Shown: positions 1-10,796 of the stretch, one piece after another
How the letters are laid out: the number at the start of each line of letters is the position of its first letter
Numbering within the stretch: the stretch's first letter is position 1
Assembly (NCBI GenBank): GCA_000149265.1
Contig: CH003028.1
Location: 727,523-791,522, forward strand
Source: Ciona savignyi
Lineage: Eukaryota; Chordata; Ascidiacea; Phlebobranchia; Cionidae
Length of the DNA: 64,000 nt
Direction: 5' to 3'
Program-made: the position numbers and the translations under genes
The notes under the pieces: model-generated
What the model was told of the DNA's origin: nothing
Seen by the model: only the letters and a program-made list of their open reading frames with translations
The model's database searches: none

Positions 1-2362
1 TTTTTCTAAAAAATAGCTTTTCGGGCCATAGCGTTTGAACGGCTGCTCTAATTTTGATCAGATTTAGTGGAATGCTGGATCGTTAACCACCCTATGTCAA
101 TTAAAAGAAAGAAAACATTTACTTAGGGTAACTCCCTTAAAAACGAAGATATGTTCCTGACTCATGATTGTGACAAGCATGCAACATTGCACTGAAATCT
201 TCAACAAGGATTTGTCAAATTGGATTAAAACTTTAAGAATTGTTTGATAACATGACCCACATATGTAAAAAACAGAAACTTATGTACTAAGCCCATGGGA
301 AATTCCCCGAAGCCATCAAAAACTAAATCGGGCTGTTTTAGGAATTTAGCTTCATTTCAATACAGCACTTGAAGAAAAAGCTTTAATTTAAAACATTTGT
401 GATGAATCCTTCGTAAATCTAACACGATCGTTCTTTTTTTTACCTTCACCTGGAGAAGAAGTTTGGTTTGATAACTTTGGGACCACTGGCGCTGAACGCG
501 GGTATGCAGAGTACGCCAGCCTACCCTGGCATTTTGCCAGGGTATGCAGCATCACCTGATTTTTACGCGTTTCGATAATCAGATCGTCTACAATACTTGC
601 CTGTCTGTACTACAATTCAACTACGCAAGACATACAAGCGTCGCAATGGGCAGTTTCTTTGTGTCTACATAAGTACCATTGGACACGGTAAAACCCAGTG
701 CTGTACTGATCAGAATATTTTTATCGATCATTAAAATCCTTGCCGATCGGATCGCGATCTAAATTGCGCCCAAAAAAACGCCTCTCATCTACCAGAAGAA
801 AAAATGGAATCGCAATGAGACTTTGCCATTTGTTAGACAACATGGTCTGGATGAACAGAAACTAAAATTTTGGGAGATAAAACCAAGGGAATTCCCCTGG
901 AACGTTAAAAACCAAAACGGTATTTTTTTCTATAAAACTAGCTTTTTTGGGCATAGCGCTTGAATGGCAGCTCCAATTTGAATCAGATTAGGTAAAATGT
1001 AAGTGCATTAGTAACTGATTTAACACCTAAAAGAAATAAAAAAATTAGCTAGGGAAATACCCTAAAAAATAACATTTTGTTTTTAAATCATGATTGTGAC
1101 AAGCACGCCATGTCGCCCCGACATCTACCGGAAGGAAAAATGAAATCGCAATTAAACTTTAGTATTTGTTACACAACATGGTCTAGATGAACAGAAACCA
1201 TAAGTTTGGGGGATAAATCCAGGGGAATTCCCCGGGAGCGTTAAACACCAAAACGGTATTTTTTTCTAAAAAAAAGTAGCTTTTTTGGGCATGGCGCTTG
1301 AACGGCTGCTTCAATCTGATTCAGATTTCGTGGAATGTAAGTTCATTACCTACTAATTCAACAATTAGAAAAAATAAAAAAATTATCTAGGAAAATACCC
1401 TAAAAAAAGATTTTGTTCTCAAATTATGATTGTGACAGGCATGGCATAACGCCCTGACATCTACCAAAAGGAATAATAGAATAGTAAAAAAACTTGGTCA
1501 TTTGTTAGACAACATGGTCTAAATACGCAGTAAAAAATGTGGGTGATAAATCTAGGGGAATTCCCCTGAGACGTTAAAATCCAAAACGGTTATTTTTCTA
1601 AAAAATAGCTTTTCGGGCCATAGCGTTTGAACGGCTGCTCTAATTTTGATCAGATTTAGTGGAATGCTGGATCGTTAACCACCCTATGTCAATTAAAAGA
1701 AAGAAAACATTTACTTAGGGTAACTCCCTTAAAAACGAAGATATGTTCCTGACTCATGATTGTGACAAGCATGCAACATTGCACTGAAATCTTCAACAAG
1801 GATTTGTCAAATTGGATTAAAACTTTAAGAATTGTTAGATAACATGACCCACATATGTAAAAAACAGAAACTTATGTACTAAGCCCATGGGAAATTCCCC
1901 GAAGCCATCAAAAACTAAATCGGGCTGTTTTAGGAATTTAGCTTCATTTCAATACAGCACTTGAAGAAAAAGCTTTAATTTAAAACATTTGTGATGAATC
2001 CTTCGTAAATCTAACACGATTGTTCTTTTTTTTACCTTCACCTGGAGAAGAAGTTTGGTTTGATAACTTTGGGACCACTGGCGCTGAACGCGGGTATGCA
2101 GAGTACGCCAGCCTACCCTGGCATTTTGCCAGGGTATGCAGCATCACCTGATTTTTACGCGTTTCGATAATCAGATCGTCTACAATACTTGCCTGTCTGT
2201 ACTACAATTCAACTACGCAAGACATACAAGCGTCGCAATGGGCGTTTCTTTGTGTCTACATAAGTACATACACGGTAAAACCCAGTGCTGTGCTGATCAG
2301 AATTTTTTACGATCATTAAAATCCTTGCCGATCGGATCGCGATCTAAATTGCGCCCAAAAAA
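1..2362. repeat. Near-identical 0.77 kb segment repeated 1592 bp apart
   Basis: Positions 1-776 recur at 1593-2362 with only a few substitutions and small indels (for example near 651, 671 and 717). The first ~630 bp are almost base-for-base identical, so the duplication is recent or an assembly artefact. Each copy has a degenerate ~330 bp monomer of the family described at 777-1592, and then a unique tail with a perfect 10-bp stem-loop, TACCCTGGCA-TTT-TGCCAGGGTA, at 522-544 and 2114-2136. No credible coding sequence was found; the 90-codon ORF at 2136-2408 has no recognisable features. The array is cut by the window edge, so its full length is unknown. Confidence 0.85.
777..1592 (+). repeat. 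~330 bp tandem monomers, block 1
   Basis: Monomers are marked by the phrase 'catctacc' at about 787, 1121 and 1460, giving a period near 335 bp. Each carries the same landmarks in order: a short inverted repeat around ATGTCG-ccc-CGACAT, 'acatggtct', a palindromic GGGGAATTCCCC core, 'ccaaaacgg', 'tagctttt' and 'gcgcttgaacggctgct'. The same family forms the blocks at 5741-6957 and 33631-35186. No protein-coding potential is evident. Confidence 0.85.
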
Positions 2363-3956
2363 ACGCTTATTTTCTGACGCGAAAATGCAAACTATGAGAG
2401 AAATATAGTTTTACTTCACAGCTATAAAGCGATTAAACTGTTATTTACACTACTTAACTGCAGAGATTAAGCTTAAGCTAAAGCTTAAAACATATAAAAT
2501 TCTATTTTTTTATACGGTTTGTGGAATAACGTATAATATATATATATATATATATATGTATTATTATAATCGATATAGCGTATTGCGTATATACTTGGTT
2601 TGCACCTTTGCTGTGATTATACAGGGGAGATTGCGTCAATGAAAAAACAATTCAAGAAAAAACCAGCCATTTTTATACGATATTTAAAGCTATATTCCAA
2701 GCATAAGTTTTATATTCGGTAGCGAGTGTATTAATGACATTTAGGAAAGCTAATCCGTTTCTTTAAACCTAAGTTATTCAACAATTTTCGGCGTAGCATG
2801 TAAGTAGGAGGATTGTTTGGCCTTGGTCCAACTTGCACCTGGCCGAAATGAGTAGACGCATGTATCTTTTTGATGACTCGTGCGAACGCTCGAAGCGCAA
2901 GATAATGATAAGAGAGAGTAATCTAAATTTCTTCAGTATAAACAGTCTGTTATCACATAAATCGAAAATTAAGGTAAAACTTATTTTACGCATTTTACAC
3001 AATTAAATTTTTCAGGATTAAAAATGTGATTTATTGTTGTTTGCATAATTTAGTTTTACAGAATGATTAATTAGATACGTAATGCCCTGTTGAATCTATG
3101 CGTGCCCTAACTTAATTGATTTTAAACTACTTTTTAGGTCTGTCTTTAATTGCGGAGATAGATCATTTGATTTCCCAGACGCGCACATACACCTTTGGAA
3201 TAAAACATTTGTTTTACCAATTATTCCACGCGAATAAGGAAAGTGGAATGGTTTACGTCAGGACGATTAAATTATTTTATAATCGGTCCTTTGGCTGCAA
3301 TCCGGACGGTTATAACCTAACCGGAAGCTAAGGATTTTTTATAGGATTGGATGGGCTATAAACATTTATACAAGCTTAATAAAGAGACGTATAACAACCA
3401 CTGGCAACTATAATATCTTATATACTATATAGGCGCCTAAAGGAACTCATAATACTAGAGAACCTAATTCGCGTAGTGCGTTTCTCCTTACCGAAAGCGA
3501 TATCGTGCGAAGACGTCCGAACTATCGTGCGAAGACGTCCGAACATTTTTTTAAAGTGAGAGCTCGAAAAACAACTTGCTTTTTTATCGCATCGCTTTTT
3601 GTGGCAATAAAAGAGGCATTACCCTAAATGTCAGTTGTAGTTTAAAGTTAACATTGCAAAACAAGAGAAGTTTATACAATTTATTCACTCATTTTAATTT
3701 GTTTGTAGCTGGAGATTTTATTGCAATCAGCGCGACGAACGGAAGGGTTCTAAATTATCTAATAAAACTTTTACTAATCATGCCGAATCGGTACCAGCTC
3801 GAATTTTTTAACGTTAAGAGTCTAGTTTGAAATGTCCAAGAAACGCATTCCAGGGCAATTAAATGTTAAAAAAAATGTTTTGCGCGCCGAGCGCGAAATT
3901 GATTTTCTCCCAACCATCGCATACCCTGGCTTTTCATACGTTCGGCGCGCCTGTTT
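2363..3956. other. Intergenic stretch, no gene seen
   Basis: This is AT-rich DNA with no recognisable exon. It holds a short (TA)n run at about 2537-2558 and a perfect 22-bp tandem duplication (unit tatcgtgcgaagacgtccga plus 'ac') at 3501-3522 and 3523-3544. The short ORFs here (71-84 codons) have no domain-like character. Confidence 0.6.
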
Positions 3957-4114
3957 GGGACCCATGCGTTTATGCTTGCAGAAACAAAAACTACATACTC
4001 AGTGTATAGGATACAAAATGTGGTTAGGGACCCTGTAGCAGTAGCATGAATATATGGCATACAACATGTGTTTTACAAATAGTGGTGGTTAAACACGTGG
4101 TTGACACTCTCTAG
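3957..4114 (+). mobile_element. Helitron-like 3' terminal segment, copy 1
   Basis: This ~155 bp segment starts 'gggacccatgcgtttatgct' and recurs at 6809-6957 and 35038-35186. All three copies end at the same point, ctctCTAG followed by T. About 11 bp before CTAG is an imperfect stem, acatGTGTTTta against taAACACgtgg, with a loop of roughly 14 nt. A hairpin 10-12 nt before a terminal CTRR, inserted before T, is the known 3' signature of Helitrons. No transposase or helicase is seen, so any such element would be non-autonomous. The assignment is an inference. Confidence 0.45.
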
Positions 4115-4212
4115 TTTCTGTGTCCTTTAATTTTAGCTAATCCGATTGCTCTTTAAAAATCCTATTTTTTAAACAAAATCTACTGCTTATGTAAAGTTTT
4201 ATTCTATTTCTA

Positions 4213-4326
4213 TGTCATGGGTTTAAATTCCTTGTATTTTTGGACGCACGCCGATTTTACGTTATTGCCTTGTTTCGTTGATTATTTGTTTGCCTAATTT
4301 TCTGTATATTTGACTGTACCTTTTTG
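4213..4326 (+). repeat. Dispersed ~110 bp repeat, copy 1
   Basis: This matches 26215-26320 in the same orientation. Shared blocks include 'cgccgatttt', 'cgttatt', 'ttcgttgatta', 'ttgcct', 'attttctata' and 'gtacctttttg'. Its origin is unknown, and no coding sequence or terminal repeats are evident. The rest of 4327-4859 shows nothing recognisable apart from the promoter-proximal region of the gene at 4860. Confidence 0.6.
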
Positions 4327-4859
4327 CTTTATGTGGGTGTAGAAGTTATGTACAGTTATGTGAGTTGTACAGTTGTGTAATTGTATTGTGGCAGTCAAGA
4401 ATATAGACCTACCAACATTAAAAAAATGGGCTGAAACGCTACACTTGGTTTCGCTTCATGTGAACCTCGGTTCTAAATGTTAGGCATGTTTTGTTTTTTT
4501 GAATACGTATTGACGTTTGGGGTTAGCCCCCTGAACAAACTTGGCTGGGTTGTCCTTTTACCCCTGTGCGTCCGCACACTAGCTGACCAGACAGAGAATG
4601 TAAGAAGTGCAAAATGTAACACATGTTACCGTGTTAAGAACAAAGTCCGCTTATAGCGACTTTAAAATCGTCGCTACACAGCTGGATGTAAGTGTTATAT
4701 TTTGGACGGATCTGGCGATTCGGCGATGGCTTTTCTGTCATGTTCTCATGCGTGACGGAGCGGAAACTCGGTTGTGACTTTACAACAGGAAATTATTAAA
4801 GCGTGGAAGAGTTTCATCTCATATTGTATTGCCAGTCGTAAGCAGCACAAGATTTTATA

Positions 4860-5612
4860 ATGAGCGGACTTAATTTAATCGAAAAGTATATTTTTGACTC
4901 TACTTTAGTAAAACATAATCTTCTTCCGGCATGGGAGTCGATAAGAGGTGCGATATATGTTGCCATGATAGTCGTGGTGACATACGTACTTGCTGTTGTT
5001 GACTACAAAAGAATTGCGTGCACTCCCATTGAAAATAGACAACTTTCAGGATCTGACATTGATTTCGCAGATGGTTTTTGCTTGTTGCAGTTGCCGGTTG
5101 TGTACCGATACTTCGGCTTGATTGTTGCAAGCATTGTTATCGGAACAGTTTCTCTGGACAAGTGGTGGCTCTCCGTGCCTTGTGTTCGAACATCGATCAC
5201 TACCGCCGTCCATAAAGTTGATTCGGCTAAAAAGATCCTGAAAGAAAGTGATTTCCCCAACGATAAAGCAACGACTCTGTATTACTGGTTTCGTTTCTTT
5301 GTGTTTCTAGCTCTGTTGCTTTCCACTGGTGTTCTACTTTCGATTGAGATCAATAAAACCTCTTTACCTGGAGGCATTCTAAATTGCAGCTTACAAGTAA
5401 ATACGAACACTTCTATATCAGGAAATTTTCTTTGCATCTATCCTGGCTGGGAAAATATGCAGATCTCCTTTGATCTCCTACTTGGATTGTTGGTTTTATC
5501 TTTCGCGTCTTGTTGCACAGAGATGATTTTACTCATTGGGCCATGTTGTAGGGGCAACTGTAACACAGTGCAATGTTCCATTACTACGACAACTCGCAAG
5601 CTAAACAGGTAA
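4860..5612 (+). CDS. Four-pass membrane protein, innexin/pannexin/LRRC8-like plan (5' exon)
   Basis: An open frame of 250 codons starts at ATG 4860. Four hydrophobic segments are visible at about residues 29-47, 84-100, 144-162 and 203-227. The first extracellular loop has C54 and C74, and the second has C176 and C192 with possible N-glycosylation sites at N165, N175 and N183. Four passes with paired cysteines in each outer loop, and a TM1 that runs into 'RIACTP', resemble innexin/pannexin or LRRC8 pore proteins. That family call rests on layout rather than a clear signature. The frame reaches TAA at 5610, but a strong donor, CAG|GTAAGT, sits at 5608/5609. The exon therefore probably ends at 5608 (phase 2) and the protein continues. 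CALHM-like or unrelated four-pass proteins remain possible. Confidence 0.65.
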   Translation: MSGLNLIEKYIFDSTLVKHNLLPAWESIRGAIYVAMIVVVTYVLAVVDYKRIACTPIENRQLSGSDIDFADGFCLLQLPVVYRYFGLIVASIVIGTVSLDKWWLSVPCVRTSITTAVHKVDSAKKILKESDFPNDKATTLYYWFRFFVFLALLLSTGVLLSIEINKTSLPGGILNCSLQVNTNTSISGNFLCIYPGWENMQISFDLLLGLLVLSFASCCTEMILLIGPCCRGNCNTVQCSITTTTRKLNR

Positions 5613-5740
5613 GTTTAAATTTTACAAAAAGTTTTATCATAGCATTTTTTTTGACGAATTAAAGTTTTTGTTACTTCTGCGGGTGAAGTAACTGGTTGCT
5701 ATATTTTGAAAGTGACGCGTATCGTTAAATGAACAGGTAG

Positions 5741-6957
5741 TTATGGGTACCATTTGTAAAAAATGGGACACATATTGTTTTTGTCCGTTTTTTTCTTCTT
5801 TTTCGTCAAACGCTTGACAGGCATGGCATGTCGCCCCGACATCTACTAGAAGGAATAATGGAATCGCAATGAAACTTGGTGACCTGTTAAACAACATGGT
5901 CTAGATATGCAAAAAAAAATATTTTTAGGGAAATACCCTAAAATATAAGATTTTATTCTAAAATGATGATTGTGACAGTCATGGCATGTCGCCCCGACAT
6001 CTACCAAAAGGAATAATGGAATCGCAATGAAACTTGGTAATTTGTTGAACAAAACCAAAATTTTGGGTAACAAATTTAAGGAAATTCCCCTGGGACGTTT
6101 AAAACCAAAACGGTCATTTTTTCTAAAACATTAGCTTTTTAGGCCATAGCGCTTGAACGGCTGCTCCAATTTAAATCATATTTGGGAAAATGTAAGTGCA
6201 TTGATCACTGATTTAACACTTAGAAGATATGAAAAAATTACCTTAGGAAATACCCTAAAAAATAAGATTTTGTTCTCAAATCAGGATTTTGACAAGCATG
6301 CCATGTCGCCCCGACATCTACCAAAAGGAATATTGGAATCGAAATGAAAATTTAACATTTGTTAGACTACATGGTCTAGATAAACCAAAATTTTTGGTGA
6401 TAAATCCAGGGGAATTCCCCGGGGGCGTTAGACATCAAAACGGTACTTTTTCTAAAAAAACTAGCTTTTTTGGGGCATGGCGCTTGAACGGCTGCACCAA
6501 TCTGATTCAGATTTGGTGGAATGTAAATGCATTACCTAATAATTTAACAATTAGAAAAAAAAAACTAACTAGGTAAATACCCTAAAAATTAAGATTTTGT
6601 TCTCAAATCATGATTGTGACTGGCACGGCATGACGCCCTGACATCTACCAGAAGGAATAACGGAATAGTAACAAAACTTTGTCATTTGTTAGACAACATA
6701 GTCCAGATACGCAGTAGCAAAATTGTGGGTGATAAATCTAGAAAATTCCCCTGAGACGTTTTCTCTTTAACTACACATGGAGAAGAAGTTTGGTTTGATA
6801 ACTATTGGACCCATGCGTTTATGCTTGCAGAAACAAAAACTACATACTCAGTGTATAAAATACAAAATGTGGTTAGGGACCCTGTAGCATGAATATATGG
6901 CATACAACATGTGTTTTACAAATAGTTGTGGTTAAACACGTGGTTGACACTCTCTAG
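5741..6957 (+). mobile_element. Composite ~330 bp monomer element, block 2, with Helitron-like 3' end
   Basis: The left part (ttatgggtaccattt, then 'tgggacacatattgtttttg') is shared with the block starting at 33631. Monomer landmarks follow at about 5838, 5997, 6313 and 6641; the first interval is short, so one monomer is truncated. A short stretch shared with 2043-2070 leads into the conserved tail at 6809-6957, ending ctctCTAG|T. The block lies directly downstream of the four-pass protein exon, probably in its first intron. No coding sequence was found in it. Confidence 0.7.
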
Positions 6958-7355
6958 TTTATATTCTCTAGTTGTAATGGGCGATCAGGGTTGATACGGA
7001 ACAGTTGCAGATACGGTTTTCTGTGGTGATTAAAAGAATATCAAATCAGTAAACTTACGAGTCTATATATAAATCATATATATCACACTCACCAAACTTT
7101 GGCTTTAAGCGGTACGAAAATACGGTATCGGAGAAACATGGTATATGCTGTAGTCTGTACGGTAACTGATTCGAAAAGAAAAAAAGTTTTGACATGCGGT
7201 CTAGTATAGGGAATTGCTACATAAATTGTCATTATTATGTTTTTCGGTTATGGCGCAATTTATGCTGATTTACCATAGACATCAAGCTAACATATACGCA
7301 AATGAATGAATAATGGGTCCAGATCTCACAGTTTTATTTTTTTATATTATTTCAG

Positions 7356-7524
7356 TTGGCTAATCTTCAAACAGTTGATGAAGATCGAACAGCCCCCACA
7401 TCTTCCCAAGGTCAAGGAATTTCACTCAATGTTAGACATCAAGGTGGTCGTTGCTAATCTTAACACATTTCAATTTTTGAAAGGGTTTGGTAAAACGTGG
7501 ATTTTTACCCAATGTCACAAGTGA
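7356..7524 (+). CDS. Candidate 3' exon of the four-pass membrane protein gene
   Basis: A very good acceptor with a long pyrimidine tract ends in AG at 7354-7355. Joining donor 5608 (phase 2) to 7356 keeps a frame open to TGA at 7522 and would add about 56 residues, including 'LMKIEQPPHLPKVKEF'. In the frame starting at 7356 itself, a different tail (LANLQTVDEDRTAPTSS and so on, stop at 7457) looks more like a disordered cytoplasmic tail but does not fit the donor phase directly. The exon signal is seen; its link to the gene at 4860 is inferred. Confidence 0.3.
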
Positions 7525-8435
7525 ATAGCTAGTGACCAGTTTCGAACAATAACCCTTCAGTTTAGAGGCGACGTACTAAGCTTTTTGGTCATGTGCCAGT
7601 CATTTACCCGAAATTTATGCTAATCCTCATAACCCACTCTAAAGGCGTTAAGTTTTAAACGAAATACTATATATAATCAATATTTAAGCCCGCAGGTGTC
7701 AGCGGACAAAACTCCGTGTTTTATCCAGTCCGCGAAATATTAATTAACATCCATCTTTTTTAATATATAACGAATGTGTAACATTTTATATTCCCCTTTA
7801 CGTAATATATGCAGCAATGTATTGCATACTGTAACATCTGTAAATCTGTTTTGACTCAAAATTAATGTTTTTTGAAACGTCTATGTTCATTATTGTGACG
7901 TCATTTTAGTAATAATTATTATGCTTTATATTTCCGCAACCTCATGGTTTGCTTACTTTTTTGTTCTGATTCCTCTACCGACACATTATACTGAAACAAT
8001 TTTACCGAATTTGAATAGACCTATATATACGGAAAAAAACAGTTGGTAAGCAAATTGAATATTAATATTTGTCGTTTTATTTATGTGTATTTATGTCAAA
8101 TTTGTATGATAGAAAACCGCTGATCACTGAATGCTGAACGCTCATCAGTAAATAAAGTACCATCAACCAAGTGAGATATCAAGTATGCGGGCCAGCGCGT
8201 TAACACTGTTTTCCATGTTAAGGACCCGGGTGTTTAATTAAGTATAGGTCGCACCAGATAGAGGCCTTACACATACAATTATGAACACAATTTAGAGTGT
8301 GTAGCAGTTGCTTTATCGCCAGTGACACCACCTGCTTATTTAACTATTATATTGATAGAATGTTTAACAAGTTGTACCCTGCTTGTTAACTGTAAATATC
8401 AATTGAATCGTTATTACTGTCGGCTAAGTAATTGT
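7525..8435. other. Intergenic stretch with a decayed SINE fragment
   Basis: A degenerate minus-strand piece of the window's SINE head is visible at about 7522-7592 ('gctagtgaccagtttcgaac', then a region like the box-A end). A palindromic TGACGTCA lies at 7896-7903. Otherwise no gene is recognised. The stretch 6961-7355 upstream of the candidate exon also shows nothing. Confidence 0.5.
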
Positions 8436-8443
8436 TACAGATG

Positions 8444-8894
8444 CAGGGCCGGTTTTAGGCCGATTTGACCGATTAGATCAAATTTGGGCCCCCGCACCCT
8501 TGAAGGGGGCCCCGCGCTGAAGCGGGTGTCTTTCTGTATTATGAGGTTTAAAATACTACTGAAACGTAAAATAAAAAGTGAAATAATATTCTTTCTCATA
8601 ATATCAAGTTGTTATGCATCGTAACTAAGTCAAATTTATGTGTCTGTCTGTTACGTCATAATGAATATGGTTGCTAAACAATATATATGTTTGGAAGTAA
8701 AACAATATATCGTAAATAAGCATCCACATTACCTTTAATTTGTTTTTTAGCAAGTATTAAATGTATATTTTTGTAGTTTGTATGTACTGGTATGTATTTT
8801 ATGATATATAAACACCCATAAATTTTGCTATGAAGAGTAAGGGCCCCGCCATTACATTTCTAATTGGGCCCCGCGGTTCCTAGCACCGGGCCTG
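8444..8894. mobile_element. hAT-type MITE with perfect 8-bp target duplication
   Basis: This 451-bp element begins CAGGGCCGGTTTTAGGCCG and ends ...CGGGCCTG, so the ends form imperfect terminal inverted repeats. It is flanked on both sides by the identical 8-mer tacagatg (8436-8443 and 8895-8902). An 8-bp duplication with 5'-CAG...CTG-3' termini is typical of hAT transposons. There is no transposase, so it is non-autonomous. Its interior is AT-rich, with 'gggcccc'-rich subterminal regions. Confidence 0.88.
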
Positions 8895-8902
8895 TACAGA
8901 TG

Positions 8903-10510
8903 AAGTAACCGTGTTCTATATATACCGCGTGTCTTAACGGGCAAACTAACGAACGAATAAACTCAACAGGATTTTGACATTTTAACAGATCTCTGACTGA
9001 GATGACTATAAGACAGTGTTTAGAAGCAATGCTAAATCGGCTACTATAAAAGTAGGTGTTCTTTGAGTTAAAAGCTATCGCTTGTTTATTGCACAGATGG
9101 CCCACGTAGTTATAGGTAACCGAACTGTGAGGCGTAGTTAACCAACATAAGCCATGATAAAAAGTATAAAAGAAATATGGTGGGTTCCAGACATGTACCT
9201 TTTATTCCGATAAAGAGTGAATGTAGTTTTCTCGGAAAATTTAAAGCATTTGGTAGCCCAGCTGTTATATTGCCCTTTAGCTGGATTTTCAGGACAAATA
9301 AAAGCGCGCGTGTACATACTGTAAATTATTTCACAATGTCTTGCACTTTTCAAATGATACTAAAAGGATATTGGAGCATTCCATGTTATTTGACTTGAAA
9401 TTCTCTATATCGGTTGTTGTCTTATTCTACTACATGGCACACATGGCTTGTTGAGTTATGACTTCTCAATTATATACAGCAAACTTTAATAATTTGGTAA
9501 CCCGGCGGTGAGGGTAATTTGACAATTAGACGTTTGATAACGCCCTTTTCGTTAAGTGGACATTCCATAAACGTATGTAAATGTCATACATACTGGCTGC
9601 ATTTTAAACAAACACAGACAGCATAGTTTATTCTGAACACCTCTTCTAGACAAGACCAATATGGAGAGACAAGTTACCAGTGTCGTGCGTATAGGGAAAT
9701 ACCCCAAATTTTGTATGTAAATTTTTATCCTAAGTAAATAAAAAATAAAAACTTTTTAAATATTTTCAGTAAGCGAAATAACATCTAACAATGTTCATTC
9801 AAAATAAAGTAATAAGGTAGGTTTTTAATTTAATACCTCCTTCTAGATGATTAGTAGTAAGCATAGTACCGAAAACACACAAAAACGCTGTCTACAAGAC
9901 AAATGTGATGAGAACGCGCATTTAATTTAGTTTATTCGTTTTTTATTCATTTTCATTTAATATGAAAGGATCATTTAATAAATATAGCGGACGCGGCCGC
10001 CAAACCTAAGCGAAAGAACAATAATAAGCAAACAAAATTTAATTAAGACCAAAACAATATAATATAAGCCCTGAAAAAGAGTGTGCTGTAAAGCGAAGCG
10101 AGACCAGTACTGTGGGACGGCTTTAGGAGAAGGTGTAGCCCGAAAGCGTTGACCAGGGTGAAAAATAAGCCTAAAATAAAATTCCACTAATGTCAGTTGA
10201 CTCTATTAGTTTAAGCACATTTACCGAGGCATATTTACATTATAGATATTCTCATTACCTACACAAATTGCATAAAACTAATGCATTTGATTTAAAACTT
10301 GTGAAAAAAAACACTACAGTAATGTACCATAAATAACAAAAAAAGAACAAAACAAACAAAGAAAAATAAATAAATAAATAAGAATACATAAGAAAAAAAA
10401 TAATAAATTTGTAAAATAATAAGCCAAGATAATGTAAATAGCTTACAACATGGGCTAGCCGGCCTATTACTCTGGCCGGAGATATACAAACAAGATCTCT
10501 TGTTTATATA
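8903..10510. other. Intergenic stretch, no gene seen
   Basis: AT-rich, with no credible exon. A decayed plus-strand SINE fragment lies at about 9471-9570 ('atatacagcaaac', 'ggtaacccggcggtg', then 'cgttaagtggacatt'). A foldback at 10475-10518 (about 19-bp arms, ccggagatatacaaacaag against cttgtttatatatctccgg) abuts the SINE that follows. Confidence 0.5.
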
Positions 10511-10796
10511 TCTCCGGTCTGGCGGCTAAGTGCGTCGCCTTTCAACCGAAATGTTGCAGCTCTGAAACTGTTCGCTGGCTAATCGGTTGTGTGCTTCGAC
10601 AAGTCACTTTACGGACATTGCCTAATCCCAACGGATTAATATGTTCTACCAAATTAAAGAAACGTGTCCATTATATACAGCACACTGCAATAGCTCCAGT
10701 AACCCGACTGTGGACGCTAGGCGATCTGATGATTGCCCGTATGTTATCCCCGTTTTCCCATTAAGGGGGATAAACATGAATATCCTAAGTGGTCGG
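10511..10796 (+). mobile_element. tRNA-derived SINE copy
   Basis: The consensus seen across the window starts near 'gtccggccggttggtc.a.cggttaag' (box A-like) and has 'ggt.cgaaactggtcgc' (box B-like). It runs through 'ttgggcaaggcacttaacgg', 'aacacactgcaatagctcc' and 'ggtgatctgacgattgcc', and ends 'gggataaacatgaatatcct' with (atcct)n. This copy shows most of these blocks with moderate decay and has the foldback at 10475-10518 at its 5' edge. Confidence 0.85.

Noticed and set aside
2136..2408. 90-codon ORF in the left-edge repeat
   Set aside because: It starts within the repeated tail and is absent as an intact frame from the first copy because of small indels; no protein features.
7306..7355. 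ATG start for the ORF ending at 7524
   Set aside because: The first part reads through a strong polypyrimidine tract and acceptor, so only the stretch from 7356 is a plausible exon.
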